11,560 bases of DNA from an uncultured Planctomycetaceae bacterium (GCA_947307005.1 CAMZHY010000069.1:1-11560); one strand, 5' to 3'; positions 1 through 6,536 are shown, counted from the first letter of the stretch. The notes: generated from the letters alone by a model not told the origin. Translations and numbers: made by a program.

Positions 1-106
1 GGTCGGAACCGGATCCTTTGATTTCCGTCCGTTGCGCAACACAGGGCTGAACGGCGACAAGCGCGACGATTACCGCCGCAAGAATGCGTAGGCTCCGTCT
101 TTTCAT
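1..106 (-). CDS. Exported protein, N-terminal fragment (cut by window edge)
   Basis: Only the first 35 codons lie in the window. They read as a textbook Sec signal peptide: a basic start (MKRRSLR), a hydrophobic core (ILAAVIVALVAV), then a likely signal peptidase I site after QPCVA, followed by polar QRTEIKGSGSD. The Cys is preceded by VQP and is not a good lipobox, so a soluble or envelope-bound exported protein is more likely than a lipoprotein. The ATG lies 4 bp after the stop of the cyclase gene, which indicates co-transcription and probably translational coupling. No good Shine-Dalgarno sequence precedes it. An in-frame TTG six codons upstream, inside the end of the cyclase gene, is an alternative start. 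The mature domain is outside the window, so its function cannot be assigned. Confidence 0.75.
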   Translation of the reverse strand, partial: MKRRSLRILAAVIVALVAVQPCVAQRTEIKGSGSD

Positions 107-110
107 GGCG

Positions 111-1040
111 TTACGAAGTTTCAATGGGGCTTTCGATTCGGGCGACGGCGCGGACGGGGCATCCGTCGGCGCCGAGTATGGGAAGCGGGTAACAGGAGAG
201 TTCGAAGGCGCGCTCCGCGGCGACGGCGACGGGGGCGCCGTCTTCCGGACGCTCGTATGTCGGAAGAGACTCGAGGTTGACGAGTCCTTCAAGAATGAGA
301 ATCGGCGGCCGTCGACCGAGAAGAATCCGATGACATTCGGCGTCGGCGAGAAGTTCAAGCTCGTCGAGGGGGCGAGCGAGCGTCTCCGCGCCGCGATTCG
401 TCGTCGACGGCGGGGCGTTTTCGATCGGCGCGCGGTCTTGGGGAAGAAACTCGTCTAATTCCGGGTCGAATTTAGCGGCGGCGGTCGGGGTCGTCTCGGG
501 TTCGGAAGCGATCGCGGGGTCGCCTGACGTCGCGACGAGAGACGGCGTTTCCAGTCCGAGAATTCGAAGTTTCGGGTAATCGGCGAGCCAATCGCAGACG
601 TCGGGGGAAAGGGACGGGAAGTCGTCGTAATACCCCGCGGTTCCGACGCGGGACGACCAGCCGACGCGAAGAAGAACGATCGGCGCGGATTCGAAGATCG
701 GCTCGAAGGGCGCGAGGTCGTCGACGGTCAGCGCGACGGGGCGCGAAAGGTCGGCGCGCTCGCGATTTCTGGTCGAATCGGGTCCGACAAGGGGCGCGAG
801 GTTGAGACACGCCGCCTGACCGCTGAAGAATTCGACGGGAAACGCGTCGAGTGATTCGCCGTCGAGAAAGAAATGAAACGGCGCGTCAAGGTGCGTTCCG
901 AGATGCGAGCCGACGACGTAACGCGTCCCGTGAAACCCGTCCGTCTCATGCTCCGCAAAGGGGCGCGATTCAAAAAAGGGATCGCCGGGATAGACCGGGA
1001 TCCCCTCGTTAATCGGTTGCGAAAGGTCGAGATAGCGCAT
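111..1040 (-). CDS. Cyclase / kynurenine formamidase-like metal-dependent hydrolase
   Basis: This 309-residue protein belongs to the cyclase family (PF04199 type), which includes bacterial kynurenine formamidase and related metal-dependent amide or lactone hydrolases. Visible hallmarks are LSQPINEGIPVYPGDP near the N-terminus, the metal-binding signature H46-L-G-T-H50-L-D52-A-P-F-H56, GLETPSL at about 162-168, H237-R-I-L-L, I-L-E251, and the closing PLPILGADGCPVRAVA. The reading frame stays open upstream to 1406, but the start at 1040 is chosen because it opens the conserved domain and has an excellent ribosome site (GGAGGA, 1044-1049). A stretch of about 65 low-complexity, Pro/Glu/Ala-rich residues (about 170-236) separates GLETPSL from the HRILL segment, where the family normally has a short connection. 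The gene lies 44 bp after the LutA-like gene and 4 bp before an exported-protein gene, which suggests an operon. The substrate is unknown; kynurenine formamidase activity is possible but unsupported by neighbours. Confidence 0.85.
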   Translation of the reverse strand: MRYLDLSQPINEGIPVYPGDPFFESRPFAEHETDGFHGTRYVVGSHLGTHLDAPFHFFLDGESLDAFPVEFFSGQAACLNLAPLVGPDSTRNRERADLSRPVALTVDDLAPFEPIFESAPIVLLRVGWSSRVGTAGYYDDFPSLSPDVCDWLADYPKLRILGLETPSLVATSGDPAIASEPETTPTAAAKFDPELDEFLPQDRAPIENAPPSTTNRGAETLARPLDELELLADAECHRILLGRRPPILILEGLVNLESLPTYERPEDGAPVAVAAERAFELSCYPLPILGADGCPVRAVARIESPIETS

Positions 1041-1084
1041 CGTTCCTCCGAATCGCGCCGCCAAGCGTCCGCGTCGTCGCGCCG

Positions 1085-1861
1085 CTATTCCGCGAGCAAC
1101 TCGGCGAGATAGTGAATCTTGATCTCTTTGAGATCCGGCTCGCGCCGCATGATCCCGCCGAAATGCATCGCGCAGCTCATATCCGTCGTCACGATGTGGC
1201 GAACGCCCTGCTCGTAGACCTTGCGAATATTGGCGACCTTCTTCTGACCCATCGCAAGGGACGTCCCCGGCATTTTGACGCTGAACGAGCCGCCGAATCC
1301 GCAACATTCCTCGACGTTCGGAAGCGGAATATATTCGAGTCCGCGAATATTCGTCATGAGCGTGTGAACCGCCGCCGCGATTCCCAGCTCGCGCCGCCCG
1401 TGACACCCGATATGGAGCGAAACCTTATGCGGAAAACTCGCGCCGAAGTCCGTTTTATGCAAGACGTTCACAAGAAATTCATGCAACTCGTAAACGCGCT
1501 TCCCCGTCTCCGCCTCGGGAGAGTCGGGCAAACATTCTTTGAAAAAGACGCGGCACATCGCGGCGCACGCCGCCGAAGGCGTGACGATCCACTTATGATC
1601 TTTAAAGACGTTGTGGAACTTCTTAACAACCTTCGCCGCCTCTTTCCAATATCCGGAATTGAACGCCGGCTGACCGCAACAGGTTTGATCTTCGGGATAG
1701 ACGCAGGGGATATTGAGTTTCTCGAGCGTTTTGACCGTCGCGATTCCCGCTTCGGGGAAAAACTGGTCGACAAAACAGGGAATAAAGAGCGCGACCTCCT
1801 CGCCGGTCTTGTATTCGGGATAATCCCAATGCGGAACGTTGCGTTCTAACGCGTCGATCAT
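1085..1861 (-). CDS. LutA/YkgE-like cysteine-rich (CCG-domain) iron-sulfur oxidoreductase subunit
   Basis: The 258-residue product has two cysteine-rich CCG domains, as in LutA/YkgE of the lactate-oxidation complex and related heterodisulfide-reductase or GlpC-type subunits. Domain 1 starts at VALFIPCFVDQFFPEAG and carries C29, C61-C62-G63 and C99/C103. Domain 2 carries C153, C187-C188-G189 (ECCGFGGSFSVK) and C230. All the Cys positions expected for two CCG motifs are present. LutA usually acts with LutB (Fe-S) and LutC in oxidising L-lactate to pyruvate, but neither partner gene is in the window. The protein has about 22 extra residues (MIDALERNVPHWDYPEYKTG) before the usual family start. 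An in-frame stop lies upstream and no other Met precedes the core, so the extension appears real. The ribosome site is weak (GAGAG). It sits 117 bp after purD and 44 bp before the cyclase gene, so it probably belongs to the same transcript. The substrate is unclear. Confidence 0.85.
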   Translation of the reverse strand: MIDALERNVPHWDYPEYKTGEEVALFIPCFVDQFFPEAGIATVKTLEKLNIPCVYPEDQTCCGQPAFNSGYWKEAAKVVKKFHNVFKDHKWIVTPSAACAAMCRVFFKECLPDSPEAETGKRVYELHEFLVNVLHKTDFGASFPHKVSLHIGCHGRRELGIAAAVHTLMTNIRGLEYIPLPNVEECCGFGGSFSVKMPGTSLAMGQKKVANIRKVYEQGVRHIVTTDMSCAMHFGGIMRREPDLKEIKIHYLAELLAE

Positions 1862-1978
1862 AATACGTCTCTCAAAAACACTTTGAAACCTAGCGCTTTA
1901 ACAACCGCGTCGCTCGCGCAAATCAAACGACGCGATATTCCCCGCCCCGAAGTTCGCGAAACATTCGCGGAGAATCCG

Positions 1979-3280
1979 TCAGGAAGCCGACGTTCCGGAC
2001 GTCGCTTTGATTTCTTTGTCCGCGATATCGGAACGGCTCCACGAGCCTTCCCAATGGATTTTAGCAACCGCTTCGTACGCTTTGCGCTTCGCGTCCGCGA
2101 CCGTGTCGCCAAGCGCCACGACGTCGAGAACGCGACCGCCGTTCGTGCGAACAACTCCGTTTTCGTCGACCTTCGTGCCCGCGTGGAAAACTTTGACGTC
2201 GGGCAGTTTCGCCGCCTCGTCGAGCCCAAAGATTTCAAAGCCTTTTTCGTAAGAGCCGGGATAGCCCTTGCTCGCCATGACGACGCAGACCGCCGGACGC
2301 TCGTCCCACTCTAGCGGCGCGAGCGCCATGAGCCGCTCGTCAACCGTCGCCTGCATAACGTCGTAAAGATCCGTCTTAAGGCGGAAAAGAAGAGGCTGAC
2401 ACTCGGGATCGCCGAATCGCGCGTTGTACTCGAGCACGCGGGGACCTTGCGGGGTCATCATAAGACCGGCGTAGAGGACGCCCTTGAATTTCGTGTCCAT
2501 GCGGTTGAGCGTGAAGACGGTCGGGAGCAGAATCTTCTCTTCGATCCAGTGGAGTTTCCGGTCGTCGACGAGAGACGCGGGGCAGTACGCGCCCATGCCC
2601 CCCGTGTTCGGTCCGAGGTCGCCGTCGTAAGCGGCTTTATGATCTTGGGCGGGCTGGAGCGTCATGATCGTCTGTCCGTCGGTAATGGCGAGGACGCTCG
2701 CTTCTTGACCGACAAGACGCTCTTCGATCAGAAAGTGATCGCCGGCGGCGCCGAACGCGCGTTCTTCGGCAATCTGACGAACGGCTTCAAACGCTTCCTC
2801 TTTCGTACCGCAGACGACGACGCCCTTTCCGGCGGCAAGACCTCCCGCCTTGACGACGTAACCGTCCTGATCCGTCGCGCGCAGATACTCGTACGCGTCG
2901 TCCGGGTTGTCAAACGCTTGGCTTCGCGCCGTCGGAACAAGCGCGCGATTCAAGACCTCCTTGCAGAAGATCTTGCTTCCTTCCATTTGCGCGGCCTTCT
3001 TATTCGGACCGAAGACGCGAAGACCTTCGGCGATAAACGCGTCGACGAGTCCGCCGACGAGCGGCGCCTCCGGTCCGACGACGGTCAAGCCGATCTTATG
3101 TTCTTTGGCAAACTGAATGAGCGCGGGATAATCGTCTTGCGAAATAGCGACGTTCTCCGCGTCGAGCGCCGTGCCGGCGTTTCCTGGCGCGACGTATACC
3201 TTGCTGACTTTGGGACTTTGACCTAGTTTCCATGCAAGCGCATGCTCGCGACCGCCGTTGCCGACCACCAAAACGTTCAT
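1979..3280 (-). CDS. purD: Phosphoribosylamine-glycine ligase (GAR synthetase)
   Basis: PurD catalyses the second step of de novo purine synthesis: ATP-dependent joining of glycine to 5-phosphoribosylamine to give GAR, in the cytoplasm. The 433-residue length is normal for a stand-alone PurD. Visible landmarks are the N-domain MNVLVVGNGGREHALAW (1-17), APGNAGT (31-37), GPEAPLVGGLVD (69-80), the ATP-grasp region FGPNKKAAQMEGSK (90-103) and KAGGLAAGKGVVV (144-156), the family signature PNTGGMGAYCP (224-234), the metal and ATP-binding EYNARFGDPECQ (284-295), and the C-domain ending in SRSDIAD. The start is fixed by alignment and by a ribosome site (AGGA, about 6 nt upstream). A TATAAT hexamer lies about 70 bp upstream. 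The short C-terminal tail KEIKATSGTSAS is not part of the conserved fold. It appears to be the first gene of a transcript continuing into the LutA-like gene, the cyclase and the exported protein. Confidence 0.97.
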   Translation of the reverse strand: MNVLVVGNGGREHALAWKLGQSPKVSKVYVAPGNAGTALDAENVAISQDDYPALIQFAKEHKIGLTVVGPEAPLVGGLVDAFIAEGLRVFGPNKKAAQMEGSKIFCKEVLNRALVPTARSQAFDNPDDAYEYLRATDQDGYVVKAGGLAAGKGVVVCGTKEEAFEAVRQIAEERAFGAAGDHFLIEERLVGQEASVLAITDGQTIMTLQPAQDHKAAYDGDLGPNTGGMGAYCPASLVDDRKLHWIEEKILLPTVFTLNRMDTKFKGVLYAGLMMTPQGPRVLEYNARFGDPECQPLLFRLKTDLYDVMQATVDERLMALAPLEWDERPAVCVVMASKGYPGSYEKGFEIFGLDEAAKLPDVKVFHAGTKVDENGVVRTNGGRVLDVVALGDTVADAKRKAYEAVAKIHWEGSWSRSDIADKEIKATSGTSAS

Positions 3281-3352
3281 CTTTTTTCCTATGCCTCTCG
3301 CTTCGACAAATCAAACGGAAACGTCCCGTTCCCGCGCAAATCAACCGCCGAC

Positions 3353-3381
3353 ATTATACACGCTCAAGCGCGTTGAATAAA
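3353..3381 (-). promoter_or_regulatory. Probable sigma-70-type promoter for purD
   Basis: On the minus strand, a perfect -10 hexamer TATAAT (3353-3358) is preceded by a 17-bp spacer and a weak -35 TTTATT (3376-3381). Initiation would be expected near 3346, about 65 nt before the purD start codon. It lies in the only gap between uppP and purD, and no terminator is visible there, so read-through from uppP remains possible. Confidence 0.5.
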
Positions 3382-3422
3382 CCGGATAAAGGCGCCGTTT
3401 TCTCAAATTCCGATTCGCCGTC

Positions 3423-4412
3423 TCAATTAAGGATCGGCGGAGCCGTCGTTTGAAAATGCATTATTAGCTGTTCTATTGGTTCGATAATCGGCGCAAAGTA
3501 CGGCGAAACTATATCCCAGTGCAAACGGCACCAGAAGCCGATCGTCGCCGGACCGACAATGAAGAGCCACCATGCGAACCGATGGAGATTGCCGTCGCGC
3601 AAGAGACGCATGAGAACCGACAGTGAAAACCAACCGACGATAAAACTCACGCCCGCCGCGCAGAGATAAAGGGTAAAGTACGGATGGTTAAAGATCTTTT
3701 CAGATAGCGTGTCGCCCGGAGCCCACTTGTAAAATCCGATCAGTTCGTACAAAGCGCCTCCGGCGATCACAGGGATCGAGAGTAGAAAGGAAAATTTCGC
3801 CGCCCACTCGCGATCAAAACGGCGCCACAACGCCGTTGAAATCGTCACGCCGCTTCGCGAAAGACCGGGCAGTACTGCAAACCCCTGCGCTAGCCCGATA
3901 AGAATCGCGTCGAACCAAGTCATGGTCTCTTCGGTCTTCAACGGAATCGAAACAATGTCGTCGTTCTCGTCGGAATTCTCGATCTGATCGTAGTAATCTT
4001 CTACTTCCGCATCCCGACAGTAACCGCGCATCACCGTTGCGAGAATGACGCCGGTAACGATAAAAAGAACGCCCGTAAGCAACAAGTTCTCTTCAAGAAA
4101 CGGCGCGAACTTTAGGATTGAAAAGGCGATGGCCGCCGTAGGAATCGAGCCTACAATCACGAGAAACGCTACTCGCGGAGTCTTGAAACACGCATTAATT
4201 ACGTCGCGCGCGTAATACAGGACTACGGCGAGAAGCGTCCCCGCGTGCAGAAGAATCGTAAGCGTTACGTCGTATGGCAAATTGAAAAGCTGCGCGACTA
4301 GAACGAGGTGCCCCGACGAACTAATCGGCAAAAACTCGGCGACTCCCTGAACCACCGCATAGAACATAACGAAGAAAAGCTGGTAAGGATTAAACCAAAG
4401 ACTAAACCACAT
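3423..4412 (-). CDS. uppP: Undecaprenyl-diphosphate phosphatase (UppP/BacA)
   Basis: UppP is a polytopic membrane enzyme that removes the terminal phosphate from undecaprenyl pyrophosphate, recycling the lipid carrier for peptidoglycan and other envelope polymers; overproduction is known to give bacitracin resistance. Both catalytic motifs are present: E26-FLPISSSG-H35 and PGLS-R186-SG (182-188), matching the Glu, His and Arg used by the family. Several hydrophobic segments are visible, for example at about 11-28, 48-66, 81-100, 107-127, 202-222, 244-271 and 279-297. At 329 residues it is longer than the common length of about 270. Much of the excess is a polar, acidic loop (about 131-163, with YDQIENSDENDD) before the second catalytic motif, and an N-terminal extension of about 10 residues. 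The start at 4412 is preferred over Met16 because AGGGAAG (4417-4423) lies 4 nt upstream of it, whereas Met16 has no ribosome site. It is flanked upstream by a terminator and is probably its own unit. Confidence 0.95.
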   Translation of the reverse strand: MWFSLWFNPYQLFFVMFYAVVQGVAEFLPISSSGHLVLVAQLFNLPYDVTLTILLHAGTLLAVVLYYARDVINACFKTPRVAFLVIVGSIPTAAIAFSILKFAPFLEENLLLTGVLFIVTGVILATVMRGYCRDAEVEDYYDQIENSDENDDIVSIPLKTEETMTWFDAILIGLAQGFAVLPGLSRSGVTISTALWRRFDREWAAKFSFLLSIPVIAGGALYELIGFYKWAPGDTLSEKIFNHPYFTLYLCAAGVSFIVGWFSLSVLMRLLRDGNLHRFAWWLFIVGPATIGFWCRLHWDIVSPYFAPIIEPIEQLIMHFQTTAPPILN

Positions 4413-4452
4413 TTATCTTCCCTATACCCGCTAACTTATCAACTACTGAAAT

Positions 4453-4479
4453 CTTTGCTCATGTAAAAACATGCCAAAG
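4453..4479. repeat. Inverted repeat upstream of uppP
   Basis: The arms CTTTG..CATGT and ACATG.CAAAG face each other across an AAAA loop, with a one-base asymmetry between the inner and outer arms. The centre is about 54 bp before the uppP start codon on the minus strand. No U-tract follows on either strand, so it is not a normal terminator. It could be an operator or a leader hairpin of uppP. No convincing -35/-10 pair is visible nearby. Confidence 0.4.
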
Positions 4480-4526
4480 CTAGAGCAACGCGCGCGCGCA
4501 AGTTCCAACGACTCGTTCGAAGAACG

Positions 4527-4568
4527 AAAAGAAAAGACCCGTTTCCCGACGGCGAAGAAACGGGTCTT
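4527..4568 (-). terminator. Intrinsic terminator of the distal coiled-coil gene
   Basis: A perfect 12-bp stem, AAGACCCGTTTC (4534-4545) with GAAACGGGTCTT (4557-4568), has an 11-nt loop. Read on the minus strand it continues into a T-rich tract (TTTTCTTTTC). It lies 53 bp after the stop codon of the gene ending at 4622 and insulates uppP from that gene. Confidence 0.9.
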
Positions 4569-4621
4569 GAAGTCCGAAATCGACCGTCAGGAAACGTTTC
4601 AAATCCTGACCCGTAGACGAA

Positions 4622-6136
4622 TCATAGATTGGGAGCGCGCTTCCGGAAATAGCGATCAACCGACTCGGAATCCGCTTCGGCAGCCGCGTCGTTTTCCGGC
4701 GACATCTCGACGAGAACGCCTTGCGAACTCACGCCCGGCGCGACGCGACGCGCGTTAAAAATCGGCGCGGTAGGCTCGTTCGCAACCCCAACCCCATAGG
4801 AATCTTTCTTAGACGACGCCTTCGCGTTGCGGACGACCTGATCGGTCGCCTTGTAGTCCATGCGCACGAGGAATTCGGAAAGACGCGTCTCGCGAACGCC
4901 GTTCGCTTTCGCGTCGGCGAGGAATCGACTGTCCGCGTCGGCAATCGCCTGACGCTGCTCGTCGTTTAGCTCGGAATCTGCGGCAAGAAGAGACGAAAGC
5001 GGCGTGTTCGGAACGACGACGCGCGTCACTTCCGGCGTAATCTTCCCGTGAACTTTGCCGGAATCGTCGACGTACGCGGCGACCTTGAACCCATTGGACT
5101 CGATCAGGTTAATCAGCTCGTTGAGATCGCTGAGATTGTCGCCGTTCACGTCAAGTCGACACGAAAGCGCGTAATTCTCAAATTCGCCCGGTTTCCAGAA
5201 CGACGTGTAAATGAGATCGCCCGGCTGAATCGGAGTAGTCGAGTCGTCCTCGAGAATCTTCGCTTCGCAGGTATGCGCGTCGAGCGAGCGAACTACCTGA
5301 ACGCGACCTTTGCTCCCGACCCCGCCTTCCTCAAAAATCTCGGGCGGATAGACGGTAAACGCCATAAGCGGACGAACTCCGTCGTCCGCGCCGATATCGA
5401 GTCGGACCATTTTAGCGACTTGATCGGCGTAAACCACCGAGCCGTCGGCGCGTTCGAAATTCGGATTGGAAAGCTCGTCGATGCGACGGCTCAGGTCTAG
5501 GTTAATATCGGCGTAACGATTGGCCGTCGCGCGATTCTGCTCCGTCTCCGCGTTCGCTTCGAGCACGGCGTCGCGCGCCTGACGGTTGACGTCGTCGAAT
5601 CGCTTCGTCTGGTCGACGAAACTCTTCGTGAGTTTGTCGTAATCTTCGCGCGCCGTCGCAAGAGACGCGTTCTGATCGGTTTGCGCCTTGGCGACGTTCG
5701 AGGCGAATTGCGTCTGCTGGTCCTGCGCCTGTTCGACCGACGCGTTGGCGTCGCGAATCTTGGAATCGCGATCGGCGGCAAGGTCGGCGATCTGCTTGTC
5801 AAGCGACGCGATGTTCTTCCGAAGATCGGCGATCGCGTCTTTATACGTCTTGTTAGCGCCCTGCGCGCCGAGCGCCCCTTCGACGTCCGCCGTCATCGCG
5901 GCGACGATCTCAGAACCTTTAAACGCAGGATCAAAACCAAGTCGTTCCTTAACGGCGGCAAACTCGTTTGAAAGAGCGTAATTCTCGTTCTGCACGTTTT
6001 GAAGCTCGCCCTGCGCGGTCGCTAACGCCGCTTTCTGCTCGCCCAGCCCCTTAAAACCGAAGTACGTGGTCACGCCCAAAGCCAGCGTTAAGACGACAAA
6101 CACGATGAGGCTAATGATCTCGCCCTGATTTTTCAT
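4622..6136 (-). CDS. Membrane-anchored coiled-coil protein, paralogue B (function unknown)
   Basis: I do not recognise a named family. The 504-residue protein has a single hydrophobic segment near the N-terminus (about 8-28, ISLIVFVVLTLALGVTTYFG), then a long polar helical region rich in Ala, Gln, Asp and Lys (about 30-222), predicted by eye to be coiled coil. A beta-rich module follows (about 230-316: VVYADQ, VRLDIGADDGVRP, GRVQVVRSL, EAKILED, PIQPGDLIY) that resembles the small beta-barrel modules of some envelope proteins. Next are a calcium-loop-like sequence (D329-V-N-G-D-N-L-S-D-L-N-E340), a possible BRCT-like segment (about 339-428), a low-complexity linker, and a C-terminal YFRKR motif (496-500). 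The start is supported by AAGGAG (6147-6152) 10 nt upstream and by alignment with the paralogue at 6537-8069. Membrane topology is uncertain because charges flank both sides of the anchor. The gene has its own promoter and terminator. The architecture suggests an envelope-anchored scaffold. Confidence 0.85.
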   Translation of the reverse strand: MKNQGEIISLIVFVVLTLALGVTTYFGFKGLGEQKAALATAQGELQNVQNENYALSNEFAAVKERLGFDPAFKGSEIVAAMTADVEGALGAQGANKTYKDAIADLRKNIASLDKQIADLAADRDSKIRDANASVEQAQDQQTQFASNVAKAQTDQNASLATAREDYDKLTKSFVDQTKRFDDVNRQARDAVLEANAETEQNRATANRYADINLDLSRRIDELSNPNFERADGSVVYADQVAKMVRLDIGADDGVRPLMAFTVYPPEIFEEGGVGSKGRVQVVRSLDAHTCEAKILEDDSTTPIQPGDLIYTSFWKPGEFENYALSCRLDVNGDNLSDLNELINLIESNGFKVAAYVDDSGKVHGKITPEVTRVVVPNTPLSSLLAADSELNDEQRQAIADADSRFLADAKANGVRETRLSEFLVRMDYKATDQVVRNAKASSKKDSYGVGVANEPTAPIFNARRVAPGVSSQGVLVEMSPENDAAAEADSESVDRYFRKRAPNL

Positions 6137-6319
6137 ATGAAAGAATCTCCTTCAGCGTCGGCTGTCGAACCGCCCAATCGACGCGTTCCGATTCGTTGCG
6201 ACTCGCCCGCAACCGAACTCTGCGTTCGGATTCGCGCCGCTCCTCGCGTCGCGCGTAAAACGCGACGTTTCGACGGAACGAGCGCGCTTTGCAAGGACGC
6301 GATGGCGCCCTTACCGTAA

Positions 6320-6348
6320 ATTTTATTCGGAACGCCCTTTGGCGTCAA
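6320..6348 (-). promoter_or_regulatory. Promoter of coiled-coil paralogue B
   Basis: On the minus strand, TTGACG (-35, 6343-6348), a 17-bp spacer and TAAAAT (-10, 6320-6325) match the sigma-70 consensus well. The -35 is embedded in TTTCATTGACGCC (6341-6353), which recurs exactly before the other paralogue. The predicted start of transcription near 6313 gives a leader of about 175 nt. Confidence 0.75.
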
Positions 6349-6401
6349 TGAAATAGCCTTTTTTTTTAAGAAATTTCAGTTTTCCTCTCTCCTCTTTTCC
6401 C

Positions 6402-6421
6402 GTAAATTCCTACATTTGTCA
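6402..6421 (-). promoter_or_regulatory. Conserved upstream box (copy 1), candidate regulator site
   Basis: The minus-strand sequence TGACAAATGTAGGAATTTAC matches the box at 8319-8338 at 18 of 20 positions. It ends 53 bp upstream of the -35 hexamer, against 54 bp for the other copy. No -10 sequence follows at a suitable distance in either copy, so it is more likely a protein-binding site than a second promoter. Confidence 0.5.
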
Positions 6422-6464
6422 CAGCGTTCCGCGCGCCGCGCGCAATCCAAGGCGCAAACGCGCG

Positions 6465-6500
6465 AAAAAAGGCCCGATTCCCTTCGAGGAAACCGGGCCT
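6465..6500 (-). terminator. Intrinsic terminator of coiled-coil paralogue A
   Basis: AGGCCCG (6470-6476) pairs with CGGGCCT (6494-6500), with further partial pairing inside and a small TTCGA loop region. On the minus strand the stem runs directly into TTTTTT (6465-6470). It lies 36 bp after the stop codon of the gene ending at 6537. Confidence 0.9.
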
Positions 6501-6536
6501 GCGTCTCAAAAAAACGCCGTCGGACGCCGAAGCGCT

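Larger units (their letters stand above)
6137..6536. other. 400-bp gap between the coiled-coil paralogues
   Basis: The gap holds no convincing gene. On the minus strand, from high to low coordinates, it contains the terminator of the upstream paralogue (6465-6500), a GC-rich stretch, a 20-bp box shared with the other paralogue (6402-6421), an A/T-rich tract immediately before the -35 that could act as an UP element (about 6354-6376), the promoter (6320-6348), and a leader of about 175 nt ending in the ribosome site. An open frame at 6133-6348 overlaps the downstream start but has no recognisable protein character. Confidence 0.6.

Noticed and set aside
1041..1406. Upstream extension of the cyclase open frame to 1406
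   Set aside because: It overlaps the conserved C-terminal half of the LutA-like gene, and the translation is nonsense-like. A strong ribosome site and the family start lie at 1040.
2447..3226. 259-codon open frame antisense to purD
   Set aside because: It is fully explained by purD on the other strand. Codon bias towards GNC and NCG codons keeps the antisense frame open, and there is no recognisable protein.
4489..4499. Short CG-dinucleotide run as a Z-DNA or repeat element
   Set aside because: It is only about 11 bases long in a sequence already rich in CG, so it needs no special explanation.
6133..6348. 71-codon open frame overlapping the start of paralogue B by ATGA
   Set aside because: The overlap looks like translational coupling, but the frame spans the promoter (-10 and -35 at 6320-6348), its product has no domain character, and its Arg-rich composition is what this GC-rich leader would give by chance.
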